A stretch of DNA of 46,029 bases from assembly GCA_947626715.1 (NCBI GenBank), contig CANQTG010000007.1:1-46029 (forward strand). Reading direction: 5' to 3'. The notes beneath the pieces are model-generated. The model ran no database searches and had not been told where the DNA came from. It saw only the letters and a list, made by a program, of their open reading frames with translations. This DNA is from an uncultured Lachnospiraceae bacterium (GTDB lineage Bacteria; Bacillota; Clostridia; Lachnospirales; Lachnospiraceae). The position numbers and the translations under genes are program-made. Shown here piece by piece: positions 1 to 9,464 of this stretch (position 1 is its first letter; each line of letters starts with the position of its first letter).

Positions 1-227
1 GGCAGCGTATCGGGATTGCGAGAGCGCTGTATAACGACCCGGAGGTGCTGATCTTAGACGAGGCGACCTCCGCGCTGGATAACGATACGGAGGCGGCGAT
101 CATGGAATCCATCAACCGCTTTCAGGGGCGCAAAACCCTAATCATCATTGCGCACAGGCTCCAGACTATTGAAAAATGCGATATGGTGTACCGGGTAGAA
201 AACGGAAAGATCAGCAGGGAGCGATGA
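1..227 (+). CDS. PglK-like ABC transporter, C-terminal end (partial)
   Basis: This is the last 74 codons of an ABC transporter nucleotide-binding domain, read in frame from base 3; the rest lies upstream of the window. The tail of the signature motif (QRIGIARAL), Walker B (VLILDE), D-loop (SALDN) and H-loop (IIIAHRL) are visible. The family hydrolyses ATP to move a substrate across the membrane. The fragment is closely similar in protein and DNA to the end of the complete transporter at 36545-38287, so a role as a lipid-linked oligosaccharide flippase is inferred from that paralogue. The stop codon overlaps the next start (ATGA at 224-227), which suggests translational coupling. Confidence 0.9.
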   Translation, partial: QRIGIARALYNDPEVLILDEATSALDNDTEAAIMESINRFQGRKTLIIIAHRLQTIEKCDMVYRVENGKISRER

Positions 228-1258
228 TGAGACTGAGTGTGATCGCGGCGTTCTATAATATGGCAGAGGACGGAAAACTGAAGTATTGTATGGATTCGCT
301 GGTCGGACAGAGCCTTGCGGACATGGAGATCTTAGCGGTGGACGACTGTTCGCAGGACCGCACGTTCGAACTGTTAAAGGAATATGAGGCGCGATATCCG
401 GGCAGGGTGCGGGTCTTTCGCACGCCGGAGAATAAAAAGCAGGGCGGCGCGAGGAATCTCGGGCTTACGAAGGCGCGCGGCGAGTGGATCGGTTTTATGG
501 ACGGGGACGACTGGGCGGCGGCGGATATGTACGAAAAGCTGCTCCGAAAAGCGCGGGAGACGGGCGCGGACATGGTTGGCTGCGACCTGCACGAGACGTC
601 GGAGCACAGCATGAAGATCGGCAGGATCGTCAACGCCAATACGATGGCTCAGACGGGGATACTGGATACGGAGAAGTACAGAAAGCTGATGCTCAATCCC
701 TGCAGTATGATGATCAAGATCTATAAAAAAGAGGTCATAGACCGTTATTGTCTGCGCTTTCCCGAAGGGATATTCTATGAGGATAACTGCGCGGGGCCTA
801 TCTGGATGCTGCACTTTACCCATTTTGAAAAGGTGGAGGAGCCGCTTTATTATTACTATCAGGACGCGGGCTCTACGACGCACCGGATCAGCGAAGAAAG
901 GTGCCGCGACCGGATGCGCGCCGGAGAGCTGCTGGCAGAGCAGTGCCGGGAGCATGGCTTTTATGAAAAATACAGGCCGGAGCTGGAATTTGCCTTTACA
1001 AAGCTTTATTATGTCAATACCCTGTTCAGCTATGTCATAGGGGTAAGGCGTGCGCGTCTTGCTTTCCTGGAGGCGCTGCGGTGGGGGATCCGAAAGGAGT
1101 TTCCCCATTTTCAGGAAAACGCGTATTTTCAGAAGGAATATGACAGGGAACAAAAGTTTTTGATCCAGCTGCATATGCGCTCTCCGCTCTTCTTTTTGGC
1201 GTATTATAAGGCACTGACGTCCTACAGGGCGCTGCGGAAGCGTTTTTTTGGCCGCTGA
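224..1258 (+). CDS. GT2 family glycosyltransferase
   Basis: A 344-residue GT-A fold transferase expected to move a sugar from a nucleotide donor onto a glycan at the cytoplasmic membrane face. The N-terminal half carries the GT2 hallmarks: an early SVIAAFYN strand, DDCS at residues 40-43, GGARNLG near 74-80 and the metal-binding DGDD at 93-96. The rest is helical and rich in aromatic residues, as in EpsJ-like enzymes. ATG at 224 or 227 could start it; 224 overlaps the upstream transporter stop by four bases. Being coupled to a flippase and directly before a nonulosonate cluster, it probably extends the exported glycan. Donor and acceptor cannot be read from sequence. Confidence 0.88.
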   Translation: MMRLSVIAAFYNMAEDGKLKYCMDSLVGQSLADMEILAVDDCSQDRTFELLKEYEARYPGRVRVFRTPENKKQGGARNLGLTKARGEWIGFMDGDDWAAADMYEKLLRKARETGADMVGCDLHETSEHSMKIGRIVNANTMAQTGILDTEKYRKLMLNPCSMMIKIYKKEVIDRYCLRFPEGIFYEDNCAGPIWMLHFTHFEKVEEPLYYYYQDAGSTTHRISEERCRDRMRAGELLAEQCREHGFYEKYRPELEFAFTKLYYVNTLFSYVIGVRRARLAFLEALRWGIRKEFPHFQENAYFQKEYDREQKFLIQLHMRSPLFFLAYYKALTSYRALRKRFFGR

Positions 1259-1269
1259 GCGGCTTGGAT

Positions 1270-1298
1270 TTGCTTATATGGGGCAGTTGTGATATCAT
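1270..1298 (+). promoter_or_regulatory. Possible sigma-70/A-type promoter before pseB
   Basis: TTGCTT at 1270-1275 and TATCAT at 1293-1298 are separated by exactly 17 bases, in the 134-base gap between the GT2 gene and pseB. The -10 box matches five of six consensus positions but the -35 box only three. It is the best promoter-like pair I found in the larger gaps and could start a transcript for the pseudaminic acid genes. It could also be chance. Confidence 0.3.
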
Positions 1299-1356
1299 AT
1301 CCAGAGCGGGCCGCGGCGGGAAGCGAAAGGCGCGGCGTACGGCAGGGCGGCAATGA

Positions 1357-2396
<1,040 letters not shown>

Positions 2397-2415
2397 AGCG
2401 CAGGGAGTGAGGACG

Positions 2416-3609
2416 ATGGAAAAACCGGCGATCGAGGGAGGCAGTCCGGTCAGGGATACGAAATTGTTTTACGGGCACCAGTATATCGACGAGGAGGATA
2501 TCGCGGCGGTAACGGCCGTTTTAAGAAGCGATTTCCTCACCTGCGGCCCGGAGATCACAAAGCTTGAGGATCGGTTATGCGCCTTGACAGGCGCAAAACA
2601 TGCGGTCGCGGTGAGCAATGGGACGGCCGCGCTGCATATCGCCTGTCAGGCGGCGGGGATCGGGGAAGGGGACGAGGTGGTCACAACGCCGATCACCTTT
2701 GCCGCTTCTGCGAATTGCGCGCTGTACTGCGGCGCAAGGCCGGTATTTGCGGATATCGATCCAGATACCTATAATATCGATCCGGCGAAGGTGGAAGAAA
2801 AGATAACGGAAGCGACAAAGGCGGTAGTGGCGGTGGATTATACCGGGCAGGCGGCCGATCTGGATCCTCTGCTTTCCCTGTGCCGCGCGCGGGGGATCGT
2901 TCTCATAGAGGACGGCGCGCATTCGATCGGGACGCGGTATAAGGGGCGGCCGGTCGGCTCCATAGCGGATATGACGACCTTTAGCTTCCACCCGGTCAAA
3001 ACGGTGACGGGCGGAGAGGGCGGCGCTGTGCTGACCGACGACGACGAGCTGTATGAGAGGCTTTCCCTGCTTCGCGCGCACGGCATAACGCGGAAGGAAA
3101 GCCTGTTGCGGCATCCGTCCCACGGCGGCTGGTATTATGAACAGCTTGCGCTGGGAATGAATTACCGCATGACCGATATGCAGGCCGCGCTGATTAGCAG
3201 CCAGTTAAATAAGCTGGAGAGGTTTTGCGCAAGGCGCAGGGAGATCGTGGAGAGATATAACGAAGCCTTTGGACGCCTGCCGCAGATCAGGGTGCAAAAG
3301 GAGATCGCGGCGTCCGATACGGCGCGTCATCTGTATCTGCTGCGCCTTGTGCCGGAACGGCTGCGGATCGGCAGGAAGGAATTTTTTGACGCGATGGCGG
3401 CGGAGAATATCTGCTGCAACGTACATTATATCCCGGTTTATTATCATCCGTATTATGAAGAGCTCGGCTATCAGAGAGGGATCTGCCCGATCGCGGAGAA
3501 GCTGTATGAGGAAATCATGAGCCTGCCGTTATACTACGGGCTGAGCGATAAGGACGTCGGGGACGTGATCTGCGCCGTGGAGAAGCTCTGCGCGTACTAT
3601 GGGAAATAG
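2416..3609 (+). CDS. pseC: UDP-4-amino-4,6-dideoxy-L-AltNAc transaminase PseC
   Basis: A PLP-dependent DegT/DnrJ/EryC1 aminotransferase of 397 residues, second step of the pseudaminic acid route, placing an amino group on C4 of the PseB product with glutamate as usual donor. Visible marks are the SNGTAALH phosphate-binding region (68-74), IEDGAHS (164-170) and the PLP lysine K195 in SFHPVKT, followed by GGEGG. The start at 2416 follows a GGAGTGAGG ribosome site; a longer reading from 2386 lacks support. Twenty bases separate it from pseB. It is one of four DegT-type sugar aminotransferases here. The assignment rests on family resemblance and on position between pseB and pseF. Confidence 0.88.
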   Translation: MEKPAIEGGSPVRDTKLFYGHQYIDEEDIAAVTAVLRSDFLTCGPEITKLEDRLCALTGAKHAVAVSNGTAALHIACQAAGIGEGDEVVTTPITFAASANCALYCGARPVFADIDPDTYNIDPAKVEEKITEATKAVVAVDYTGQAADLDPLLSLCRARGIVLIEDGAHSIGTRYKGRPVGSIADMTTFSFHPVKTVTGGEGGAVLTDDDELYERLSLLRAHGITRKESLLRHPSHGGWYYEQLALGMNYRMTDMQAALISSQLNKLERFCARRREIVERYNEAFGRLPQIRVQKEIAASDTARHLYLLRLVPERLRIGRKEFFDAMAAENICCNVHYIPVYYHPYYEELGYQRGICPIAEKLYEEIMSLPLYYGLSDKDVGDVICAVEKLCAYYGK

Positions 3610-3709
3610 GATCCCTGCGGCGGGCGTCGGAAAAGAGGACGTCAAGGGGCGGCGCGGGAAATAAAACAAAAGCGGCAAAAAGCAGGATACGATAGGAGAT
3701 GGAAAGGGC

Positions 3710-4420
3710 ATGGGGAAGAGAATCGCGATCATTACCGCAAGAGGCGGCAGTAAGAGGATCCCGGGGAAAAATATCCGGCCTTTCTGCGGGAAGCCGATCC
3801 TGAATTATTCCATTGAGGCGGCACTGGAAAGCGGCCTGTTTGATACGGTCATGGTATCGACCGACAGCCAAGAGATCGCAAAGCTGGCGCAGGAGGCGGG
3901 AGCGGACATGCCGTTTATGCGGAGCAGGGAAGCCGCGGGCGACTATGCGACGACGGCGCAGGTGCTGCTTGAGGTATTGGAGGCTTATCAGGAGCGGCAG
4001 GAGAGCTTCGCCGCGTTCTGCTGCCTGTATCCGACGGCGCCGTTTGTGACGCCGGAGAAATTAAAGCGGGCCTTTGCCCTGCTGGAAGAGAGCGGCGCGG
4101 ACGGCGTCGTGCCGGTGGTGCGCTATTCTTTTCCTCCGCAGCGCGCCTTTGTGATACGGGAGGGGCGGACCGTTATGCGGTATCCTGAACATGCGGCGAG
4201 CCGTTCGCAGGATCTGGAGCCGTATTATCATGACTGCGGACAGTTTTACTGTATGAGGACGGAACGGTTTCTGCAAAAGAAGCAGATCTTTACAGATCAT
4301 ATCCTTTCGATCGAGATGCCGGAGACGGAGGTGCAGGATATTGACAATGAGACGGACTGGGAGCTGGCGGAGCTGAAATATAGGCTGATGAGGAAGGAAA
4401 TGCGCGAAACGGGAGACTGA
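3710..4420 (+). CDS. pseF: Pseudaminate cytidylyltransferase PseF
   Basis: Transfers CMP from CTP to the finished nonulosonic acid, giving the CMP-sugar used by glycosyltransferases. The 236-residue protein has the cytidylyltransferase signature ARGGSKRIPGKN at residues 10-21, then a single nucleotide-binding domain including YPTAPF and the C-terminal VQDIDNETDW, typical of PseF/NeuA. C. jejuni PseF is of similar length. The 100-base gap before it shows no convincing promoter or terminator. AGGAG at 3694-3698 serves ATG 3710 at a somewhat long spacing. pseI follows after three bases. Choice of PseF over NeuA comes from the neighbouring pseC, pseI and pseG. Confidence 0.88.
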   Translation: MGKRIAIITARGGSKRIPGKNIRPFCGKPILNYSIEAALESGLFDTVMVSTDSQEIAKLAQEAGADMPFMRSREAAGDYATTAQVLLEVLEAYQERQESFAAFCCLYPTAPFVTPEKLKRAFALLEESGADGVVPVVRYSFPPQRAFVIREGRTVMRYPEHAASRSQDLEPYYHDCGQFYCMRTERFLQKKQIFTDHILSIEMPETEVQDIDNETDWELAELKYRLMRKEMRETGD

Positions 4421-4423
4421 GAC

Positions 4424-5473
4424 ATGAATACGATCACGATCGGCGGCAGAAGGATAGGAAGGGGCGAGCCCGTTTATATCATAGCGGAGATGTCCGCGAA
4501 CCATGCGGGGAGCCTTGCCCATGCGAAGGAGATCATCCATGCGGCAAAGGAAGCGGGGGCGGACTGTATCAAGATACAGACCTATACGGCGGATACGATG
4601 ACGATAGACTGCCGTAACAGGTATTTTGAGATAACGGATGGGACGTGGAAGGGAGAAAACCTTTACGGCCTTTATCAGAAAGCCTATACGCCGTGGGAAT
4701 GGCAGCCGCAGCTAAAGGAGGAGGCAGAAAAAGCGGGGATCGATTTTTTTTCCACGCCCTTTGATCAAAGCTCTGTGGACTTTCTGGAGGAGCTGGACGT
4801 GGGATTTTATAAGATCGCGTCCTTTGAGCTGGTGGATCTCCCGCTGATCCGCTATGTGGCCCAAAAGGGGAAGCCGATCATCCTATCGACCGGAATGGGG
4901 ACGCTTTCCGAGATCGAAGAGGCCGTAGAAGCGGCGCGCGGCGAGGGGAATGAGCAGCTTGCGCTGCTGCGCTGCGCGAGCGCGTATCCGGCGATCTCGG
5001 ACAATATGAATCTGGCGGCCATGAAGGCCATGCAGGAGAAATTTGACCTGCCTGTCGGCCTGTCCGACCATTCGCTGGGATCTGTCGGCGCAGTGGCGGC
5101 GGTCGCTATGGGCGGAAGTATCATAGAGAAGCATTTTTGTCTGGATCGGAGCCTGAAAAATCCCGACAGCTCGTTCTCGATGGAACCGGCGGAATTTGCG
5201 GCTATGGTACGCGATGTGCGGGACGCGCAGAAGGCGGTCGGGACGGTGAGCTTCGGCGCGACAGAGAGTGAAAAGAGCAATCTGGCGTTTCGGCGTTCGA
5301 TCTTTGTGGTAGAGGACATTCAGGCGGGAGAGCCGCTTACGCCGCAGAATATCCGCGTTATCCGTCCGAGCGACGGGCTCGCGCCCAAATATTACGATAC
5401 GGTATTGGGCAGGCGGGCGGCGCTGGATCTAAAACGCGGAACGCCCTTAAAGATGGAGATGATAGAACAATGA
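4424..5473 (+). CDS. pseI: Pseudaminic acid synthase PseI
   Basis: A NeuB-family synthase of 349 residues that condenses a 6-carbon 2,4-diamino sugar with phosphoenolpyruvate to form the nine-carbon acid. The N-terminal TIM-barrel shows IIAEMSANHAGS, ADCIKIQTYTADTM, FSTPFD and the GLSDHS motif, with EKHF near the barrel end. The last 65 residues form a SAF antifreeze-like domain (ESEKSNLAFRRSIFVVEDI onward). The length matches characterised PseI. The start follows pseF by three bases and the stop overlaps the next start (ATGA at 5470-5473). A second NeuB-type synthase at 44436-45467 is clearly diverged, so the two probably make different nonulosonates. Confidence 0.9.
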   Translation: MNTITIGGRRIGRGEPVYIIAEMSANHAGSLAHAKEIIHAAKEAGADCIKIQTYTADTMTIDCRNRYFEITDGTWKGENLYGLYQKAYTPWEWQPQLKEEAEKAGIDFFSTPFDQSSVDFLEELDVGFYKIASFELVDLPLIRYVAQKGKPIILSTGMGTLSEIEEAVEAARGEGNEQLALLRCASAYPAISDNMNLAAMKAMQEKFDLPVGLSDHSLGSVGAVAAVAMGGSIIEKHFCLDRSLKNPDSSFSMEPAEFAAMVRDVRDAQKAVGTVSFGATESEKSNLAFRRSIFVVEDIQAGEPLTPQNIRVIRPSDGLAPKYYDTVLGRRAALDLKRGTPLKMEMIEQ

Positions 5474-6636
5474 GCCTGCTTTATTTAAGGGAAGCCGGGC
5501 GGGACGATGCGGAGCTGCTTTTTTCATGGGCAAACGACATAGATGTCAGAAGAAACGCTTTTCATCAGGATACGATCGTCTGGGACGAACATATGCGTTG
5601 GTTTCAGGGAAAGCTGGAGGATAAAAACTGCCGGATCTATATCGGCTGCATAAAGGCGGCGGATATGTCGGAAAAAGCGGTCGGACAGATACGGCTGGAT
5701 ATAACGGACGGCAGGGCGCTGATCGATTATTCCGTCAGCGCGGATCAGCGAGGAAAGGGCTACGGGACGGAAATGCTGCGTCAGCTTACGGCGCGCCCCG
5801 GACTGGGGATCCGCTTGTTTGCCGCGCAGGTAAAGACGGAAAATCGCGCTTCGGCCAGAGTATTTGAAAAATGCGGCTTTACCAAAGTCCTGCGGGAGGA
5901 GAGCTGCGAACTGTGGGAAAAAGCGTGTGCGGAAGCTGGGGAGGAGCGGGAGAGGATCGTGATCTGCACGCAGAAATCCTTCCATATCCGGCGCGGCGAG
6001 GAACTGCGGGAACAGTATGCGGGGAAATATGACGTCAGGATCCTGACTAAGCGTGAGGAGCTTACGATAGAGACGCTTTCTAAGATCGCGCCTAAGTATC
6101 TCTTTTTTCCGCACTGGTCGTATCTGATCCCTAAGGAGATCTATGAGACCTATCCCTGCGTGGTGTTCCACATGACGGATCTGCCCTTTGGGCGGGGCGG
6201 CAGCCCTCTGCAGAACCTGATCGTAAGAGGGTATACGGATACGAAGATCTCCGCGCTGCGGGCCGGAGCGGGGCTGGATACGGGCGATATTTATATGAAA
6301 GAGGATCTGTCGCTGGCGGGGACGGCGGACGAGATCCTGCGCCGCGCCTCCGAGATCATCTTTACGAAGATGATCCCGTATCTGTTAGAGCATGACCCCA
6401 GACCGCTTCCGCAGGAGGGAGAACCCGTCCTGTTTGGGCGCAGGAAGCCGCAGGACGGCAGGCTGCTTCCCGAGATGGACGAAAAGACGATCTACGATTA
6501 TATTCGTATGCTGGACGGAGAGGGGTATCCGCCGGCCTTCATAGAGCTGGGGGATTATACGCTGCGTTTTCGGGAGGCGGAATATCAGGGAGAACAGGTG
6601 AGCGCCAGAGTGACGTTTGAGAAAAAGAAAGGGTAA
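5470..6636 (+). CDS. Fusion: PseH-like GNAT acetyltransferase plus sugar formyltransferase-like domain
   Basis: A two-domain protein of 388 residues. Residues 1 to about 155 are a GNAT domain with the acetyl-CoA loop QRGKGYG at 93-99, resembling PseH, which acetylates the C4 amine in this pathway. Residues from about 162 resemble the C-terminal part of Fmt/ArnA-type formyltransferases: H234, LPFGRG at 239-243, LDTGDIY with D270, then an FGRRKPQDGR stretch at 322-331. The usual Asn two residues before the catalytic His is a Val (VFH). It may acetylate one amine and formylate another, giving mixed N-acyl groups. Start and stop overlap or abut pseI and the deacetylase gene. The formyl donor and real substrate are not known. 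Confidence 0.78.
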   Translation: MSLLYLREAGRDDAELLFSWANDIDVRRNAFHQDTIVWDEHMRWFQGKLEDKNCRIYIGCIKAADMSEKAVGQIRLDITDGRALIDYSVSADQRGKGYGTEMLRQLTARPGLGIRLFAAQVKTENRASARVFEKCGFTKVLREESCELWEKACAEAGEERERIVICTQKSFHIRRGEELREQYAGKYDVRILTKREELTIETLSKIAPKYLFFPHWSYLIPKEIYETYPCVVFHMTDLPFGRGGSPLQNLIVRGYTDTKISALRAGAGLDTGDIYMKEDLSLAGTADEILRRASEIIFTKMIPYLLEHDPRPLPQEGEPVLFGRRKPQDGRLLPEMDEKTIYDYIRMLDGEGYPPAFIELGDYTLRFREAEYQGEQVSARVTFEKKKG

Positions 6637-6649
6637 GAAGAGGGAAACT

Positions 6650-7336
6650 ATGAATGTACTGATCGTAGCGGCGCATCCCGACGATGAGATCTTAGGGGTA
6701 GGCGGCGCGGCCATCAAGCATATCGAGGCGGGAGACAGCGTATATGCGCTGATATTGGGAGAAGGGCAGACAGCCCGCTTTGACAACAGGGCGGATGCGG
6801 GGGATACGCTTCTTGCGCAGCTCCATGCGGATACGCTGCGGGCGGCAAAGCTGCTGGGGATCCGGGAGGTATTCTTTGAAAACTTTGCGGATAACCGCTT
6901 TGACAGCGTGGATCTTTTGGATATCGTAAAAGCGGTGGAGAAAAAGGTCAAAATGCTGCGGCCGTCCGTGCTCTATACCCATCACGGCGGCGATCTGAAT
7001 ATCGACCACGCGCTTACCTACAGGGCGGCACTGACGGCGACGCGGCCGATGGCGGATCAGCCGGTGCGCGAGCTCTATGCGTTTGAGACCGTTTCCTCGA
7101 CAGAGTGGAATTTCACATACGGCGATGCGCAGTTTTCCCCGAATGTCTTTGTAAAGCTGAGCGAGAGCCAGATGGAACGAAAGCTAGCCGCGATGAAGGA
7201 ATATGGGACGGAGCTGTGCGAATTTCCGCATCCGCGTTCGCTTGCGATGCTGCGGGCGACGGCGCGCAGATGGGGCGGCGTGGTCGGCGCGGAATATGCG
7301 GAGGCTTTTGAAGCGGTAAGGCTGATCCGGGAGTAA
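6650..7336 (+). CDS. PIG-L/LmbE family deacetylase in the Pse cluster
   Basis: A zinc-dependent N-deacetylase of 228 residues. The metal motif AHPDDE lies at residues 8-13 and a second conserved stretch (THHGGDLNIDHALTYRA) supplies the other histidine. Family members remove N-acetyl groups from GlcNAc-containing compounds. PIG-L proteins are not part of the textbook PseBCHGIF pathway. Located between the GNAT-formyltransferase fusion and pseG, it probably strips an acetyl from a UDP-sugar or nonulosonate intermediate so another acyl group can be added. The start at 6650 follows AGAGGGAAAC; an earlier TTG at 6617 would overlap the upstream gene. A paralogue is paired the same way at 43799-44425. 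Confidence 0.85.
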   Translation: MNVLIVAAHPDDEILGVGGAAIKHIEAGDSVYALILGEGQTARFDNRADAGDTLLAQLHADTLRAAKLLGIREVFFENFADNRFDSVDLLDIVKAVEKKVKMLRPSVLYTHHGGDLNIDHALTYRAALTATRPMADQPVRELYAFETVSSTEWNFTYGDAQFSPNVFVKLSESQMERKLAAMKEYGTELCEFPHPRSLAMLRATARRWGGVVGAEYAEAFEAVRLIRE

Positions 7337-7341
7337 ACGAC

Positions 7342-8388
7342 ATGCGTATCATTATTCGGGCGGATGGGAACAGGGAAGTCGCGATGGGCCATATCATGCG
7401 CTGTCTTTCGATCGCGGATGCGCTGCGGCGGGAAGGCGCGCAGGTATGCTTTGTGACGGCGGGAGAGGAGACGCAGGGACTGATCCGGGAGCGCGGCTAT
7501 GAAAATATCGTGCTGGGGACCTCCTTTCGGGATATGGAAGGAGAGCTTTCTTCCTTTACGGCGTATTTTCAAAAGGCTCCGGCGCAGCGGATACTGGTAG
7601 ACAGCTATTTTGTGACCGGATCTTACCTAAAGGCGCTCAGCGCCCTAGCGCGGACGGCCTATCTGGACGATATGGGAAGGCCGGTCTATCCTGTCGATCT
7701 GCTGATCAATTATAATAATTACGCAAACGACCTGCCTTATGCGAGACGGTACGAGGAGGAAGGGCTTTCTCTGCCTAAGCTCCTTCTCGGCTGCGCCTAT
7801 GTGCCCCTGCGGGAGGAATTTCAAAAGGGCCTGCGCAGCCGCGTCCGCGGGCAGGTATCGGACGTGCTGATCTCCACGGGAGGCGGGGACCGCGTCAATG
7901 CGGCGGGCAGGCTGTGCGCGCGCCTGCTTTTGGAAAAGCGGCGGGGGAAACGGCGGGGGATCCGCTATCATGTGGTCTGCGGCCCGCTCTCGGCGCAGAA
8001 AGAGGAGCTGTATGCGATTTCGAAAGCGCATCCTGATTTTATCATCCATGAAAATGTGACAAATATGTCGGAACTTATGCGGAGCTGCGACGCCGCCGTC
8101 AGCGCGGCGGGCGGCACGATGTATGAGCTCTGCAGTATGAGACTGCCGACGGTCTGCTTTACTTTTGCCGAGAATCAGCGGCAGATGGCGGAGCATTTTG
8201 ACAAAACGTCGGAGATCAGGAACGCGGGCAGTCTTGAGGAGGCGGGAGAAAAAACGCTGGACGCCCTGCTAGACAGGCTCTCGGAGCTTGAAAACGACGC
8301 GGCGCTGCGCGGGCGTATCCGGGAGCAGATGGCCCTTTTGACGGACGGCTTCGGCGCCGGCCGGATCGCAAGGGAGCTGATACGATGA
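7342..8388 (+). CDS. pseG: UDP-sugar hydrolase PseG
   Basis: A GT-B fold hydrolase of 348 residues that removes UDP from UDP-2,4-diacylamino-trideoxy-L-altrose to release the free sugar for PseI. The N-terminus RIIIRADGN, then MGHIMRCLSIADALR at 15-29 with the family G-H pair, plus YLDDMGR and the C-terminal SAAGGTMYE donor-site loop are all PseG-like. It is longer than the Campylobacter enzyme (about 274 residues), with extra sequence spread through the protein. The start lies six bases after the deacetylase stop and the end overlaps the next start (ATGA at 8385-8388). Confidence 0.85.
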   Translation: MRIIIRADGNREVAMGHIMRCLSIADALRREGAQVCFVTAGEETQGLIRERGYENIVLGTSFRDMEGELSSFTAYFQKAPAQRILVDSYFVTGSYLKALSALARTAYLDDMGRPVYPVDLLINYNNYANDLPYARRYEEEGLSLPKLLLGCAYVPLREEFQKGLRSRVRGQVSDVLISTGGGDRVNAAGRLCARLLLEKRRGKRRGIRYHVVCGPLSAQKEELYAISKAHPDFIIHENVTNMSELMRSCDAAVSAAGGTMYELCSMRLPTVCFTFAENQRQMAEHFDKTSEIRNAGSLEEAGEKTLDALLDRLSELENDAALRGRIREQMALLTDGFGAGRIARELIR

Positions 8389-9464
8389 AACGAAGAGAGG
8401 CAAATTTTGAACTGCTGCGTATCATAGCCATGCTGATGATCATAACGCTGCATTATCTGGATAAAGGCGGGATCCTGCCCGCCCCGCAGGAGACCTATAC
8501 GGCCGCGGGAGCGTGCGCCTTTGGACTGGAGGCGTTCTGCGTGCCCGCAGTCAATGTCTATGTGCTCATTGGCTCTTATTTTCTGTCGGGGAGCGGCTAT
8601 CGTCCGCTCAGGGCGCTGAAGCTGTGGGGCGAGACGCTCTTTTACTCTGTGGGGATCGCGGCGTGCTGTCTGCTGACGGGGCTGCTCCCCTTATCGGAGC
8701 TTACCGTCTATCGGGGGCTTTCCTATCTGTTTCCCGTTATCGAAGAGCATTACTGGTTTGTGACGGCGTATCTTCTCATGCTCCTGTTCGCCCCGCTGAT
8801 GAACGAAACGCTGCGCGCCCTGCCGGTCAAGACCTATCGGCAGGGGCTGCTTTTGCTGTTTTTACTGCTTTCCGTGAGCAAGAGCGTTCTGCCGGTCAAG
8901 CTCCCGACCGACCGTCTGGGCTACGACGCGCTCTGGTTTCTGTTTTTGTATCTGATAGGCGCTTATCTGCGCTGCCATGGGGAAACTGTCGCCGGACGGC
9001 CGTCGGTTTTTATAGCGGGATATCTTGCGTGCAGTCTGCTCATCTTTGGGAGCCTGCTCGCCGTCCATGCGTTTTATGACGCGACGGGGAGCCTCGGGGA
9101 CTTTATCAACAGAGAGTATCAGTATAACAGCGTTCTGTGCCTGCTGGCTTCTCTGTGCCTGTTTTTGGCCTTCCGTGCGGCGCGTATCCGGGAGGGCAGG
9201 GCGGCCCGGCTGATCTGCGGGGCGGCCTCCGCTTCGTTTGGCGTATATCTGCTCCATGAACATTTGGATATCCGGTATTTGTGGCCCGTGTGGGCGGGGG
9301 TGCAGAGCGTTTCCAAGACGCCGCTCTTTTTCCTGCATTGGTTCCCGTGCATTCTGACGGTGTATCTGATCGGTATGGCGGTCGATCTGCTCAGACAGAA
9401 AGCGTTTTACCGGATCGGACGGCTGGCGGATAGGCTGCGCAGAGAATGGGGAAAGAACAGGTAG
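8385..9464 (+). CDS. Acyltransferase-3 family membrane protein
   Basis: A 359-residue multi-pass protein of the acyltransferase 3 family, which usually O-acetylates sugars as they pass through or sit outside the membrane. The N-terminal KRREANFELLRIIAMLMIITLHY carries the family Arg and the His at the end of the first membrane helix. About ten hydrophobic segments follow, with a conserved HYWFVTAYLLML region mid-protein. It is translationally coupled to pseG, so it may O-acetylate the nonulosonate or the finished glycan. The acceptor cannot be told from the sequence. Confidence 0.85.
   Translation: MKRREANFELLRIIAMLMIITLHYLDKGGILPAPQETYTAAGACAFGLEAFCVPAVNVYVLIGSYFLSGSGYRPLRALKLWGETLFYSVGIAACCLLTGLLPLSELTVYRGLSYLFPVIEEHYWFVTAYLLMLLFAPLMNETLRALPVKTYRQGLLLLFLLLSVSKSVLPVKLPTDRLGYDALWFLFLYLIGAYLRCHGETVAGRPSVFIAGYLACSLLIFGSLLAVHAFYDATGSLGDFINREYQYNSVLCLLASLCLFLAFRAARIREGRAARLICGAASASFGVYLLHEHLDIRYLWPVWAGVQSVSKTPLFFLHWFPCILTVYLIGMAVDLLRQKAFYRIGRLADRLRREWGKNR

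Noticed and set aside
374-1174. Long minus-strand frame of 266 codons, and many others opposite real genes
   Set aside because: It lies wholly opposite a clear GT2 gene, is rich in Arg, His and Pro and shows no family motif. The same holds for the other minus-strand frames, so I annotate none.
3688-3693. TACGAT before pseF as a possible -10 box
   Set aside because: No TTG-like hexamer lies at a fitting distance; the region around 3665-3670 is A-rich.
6650-7336. PIG-L protein as a mycothiol or bacillithiol deacetylase
   Set aside because: The thiol pathway partners are absent and the gene lies between two pseudaminic acid genes; the same family recurs beside the second synthase.
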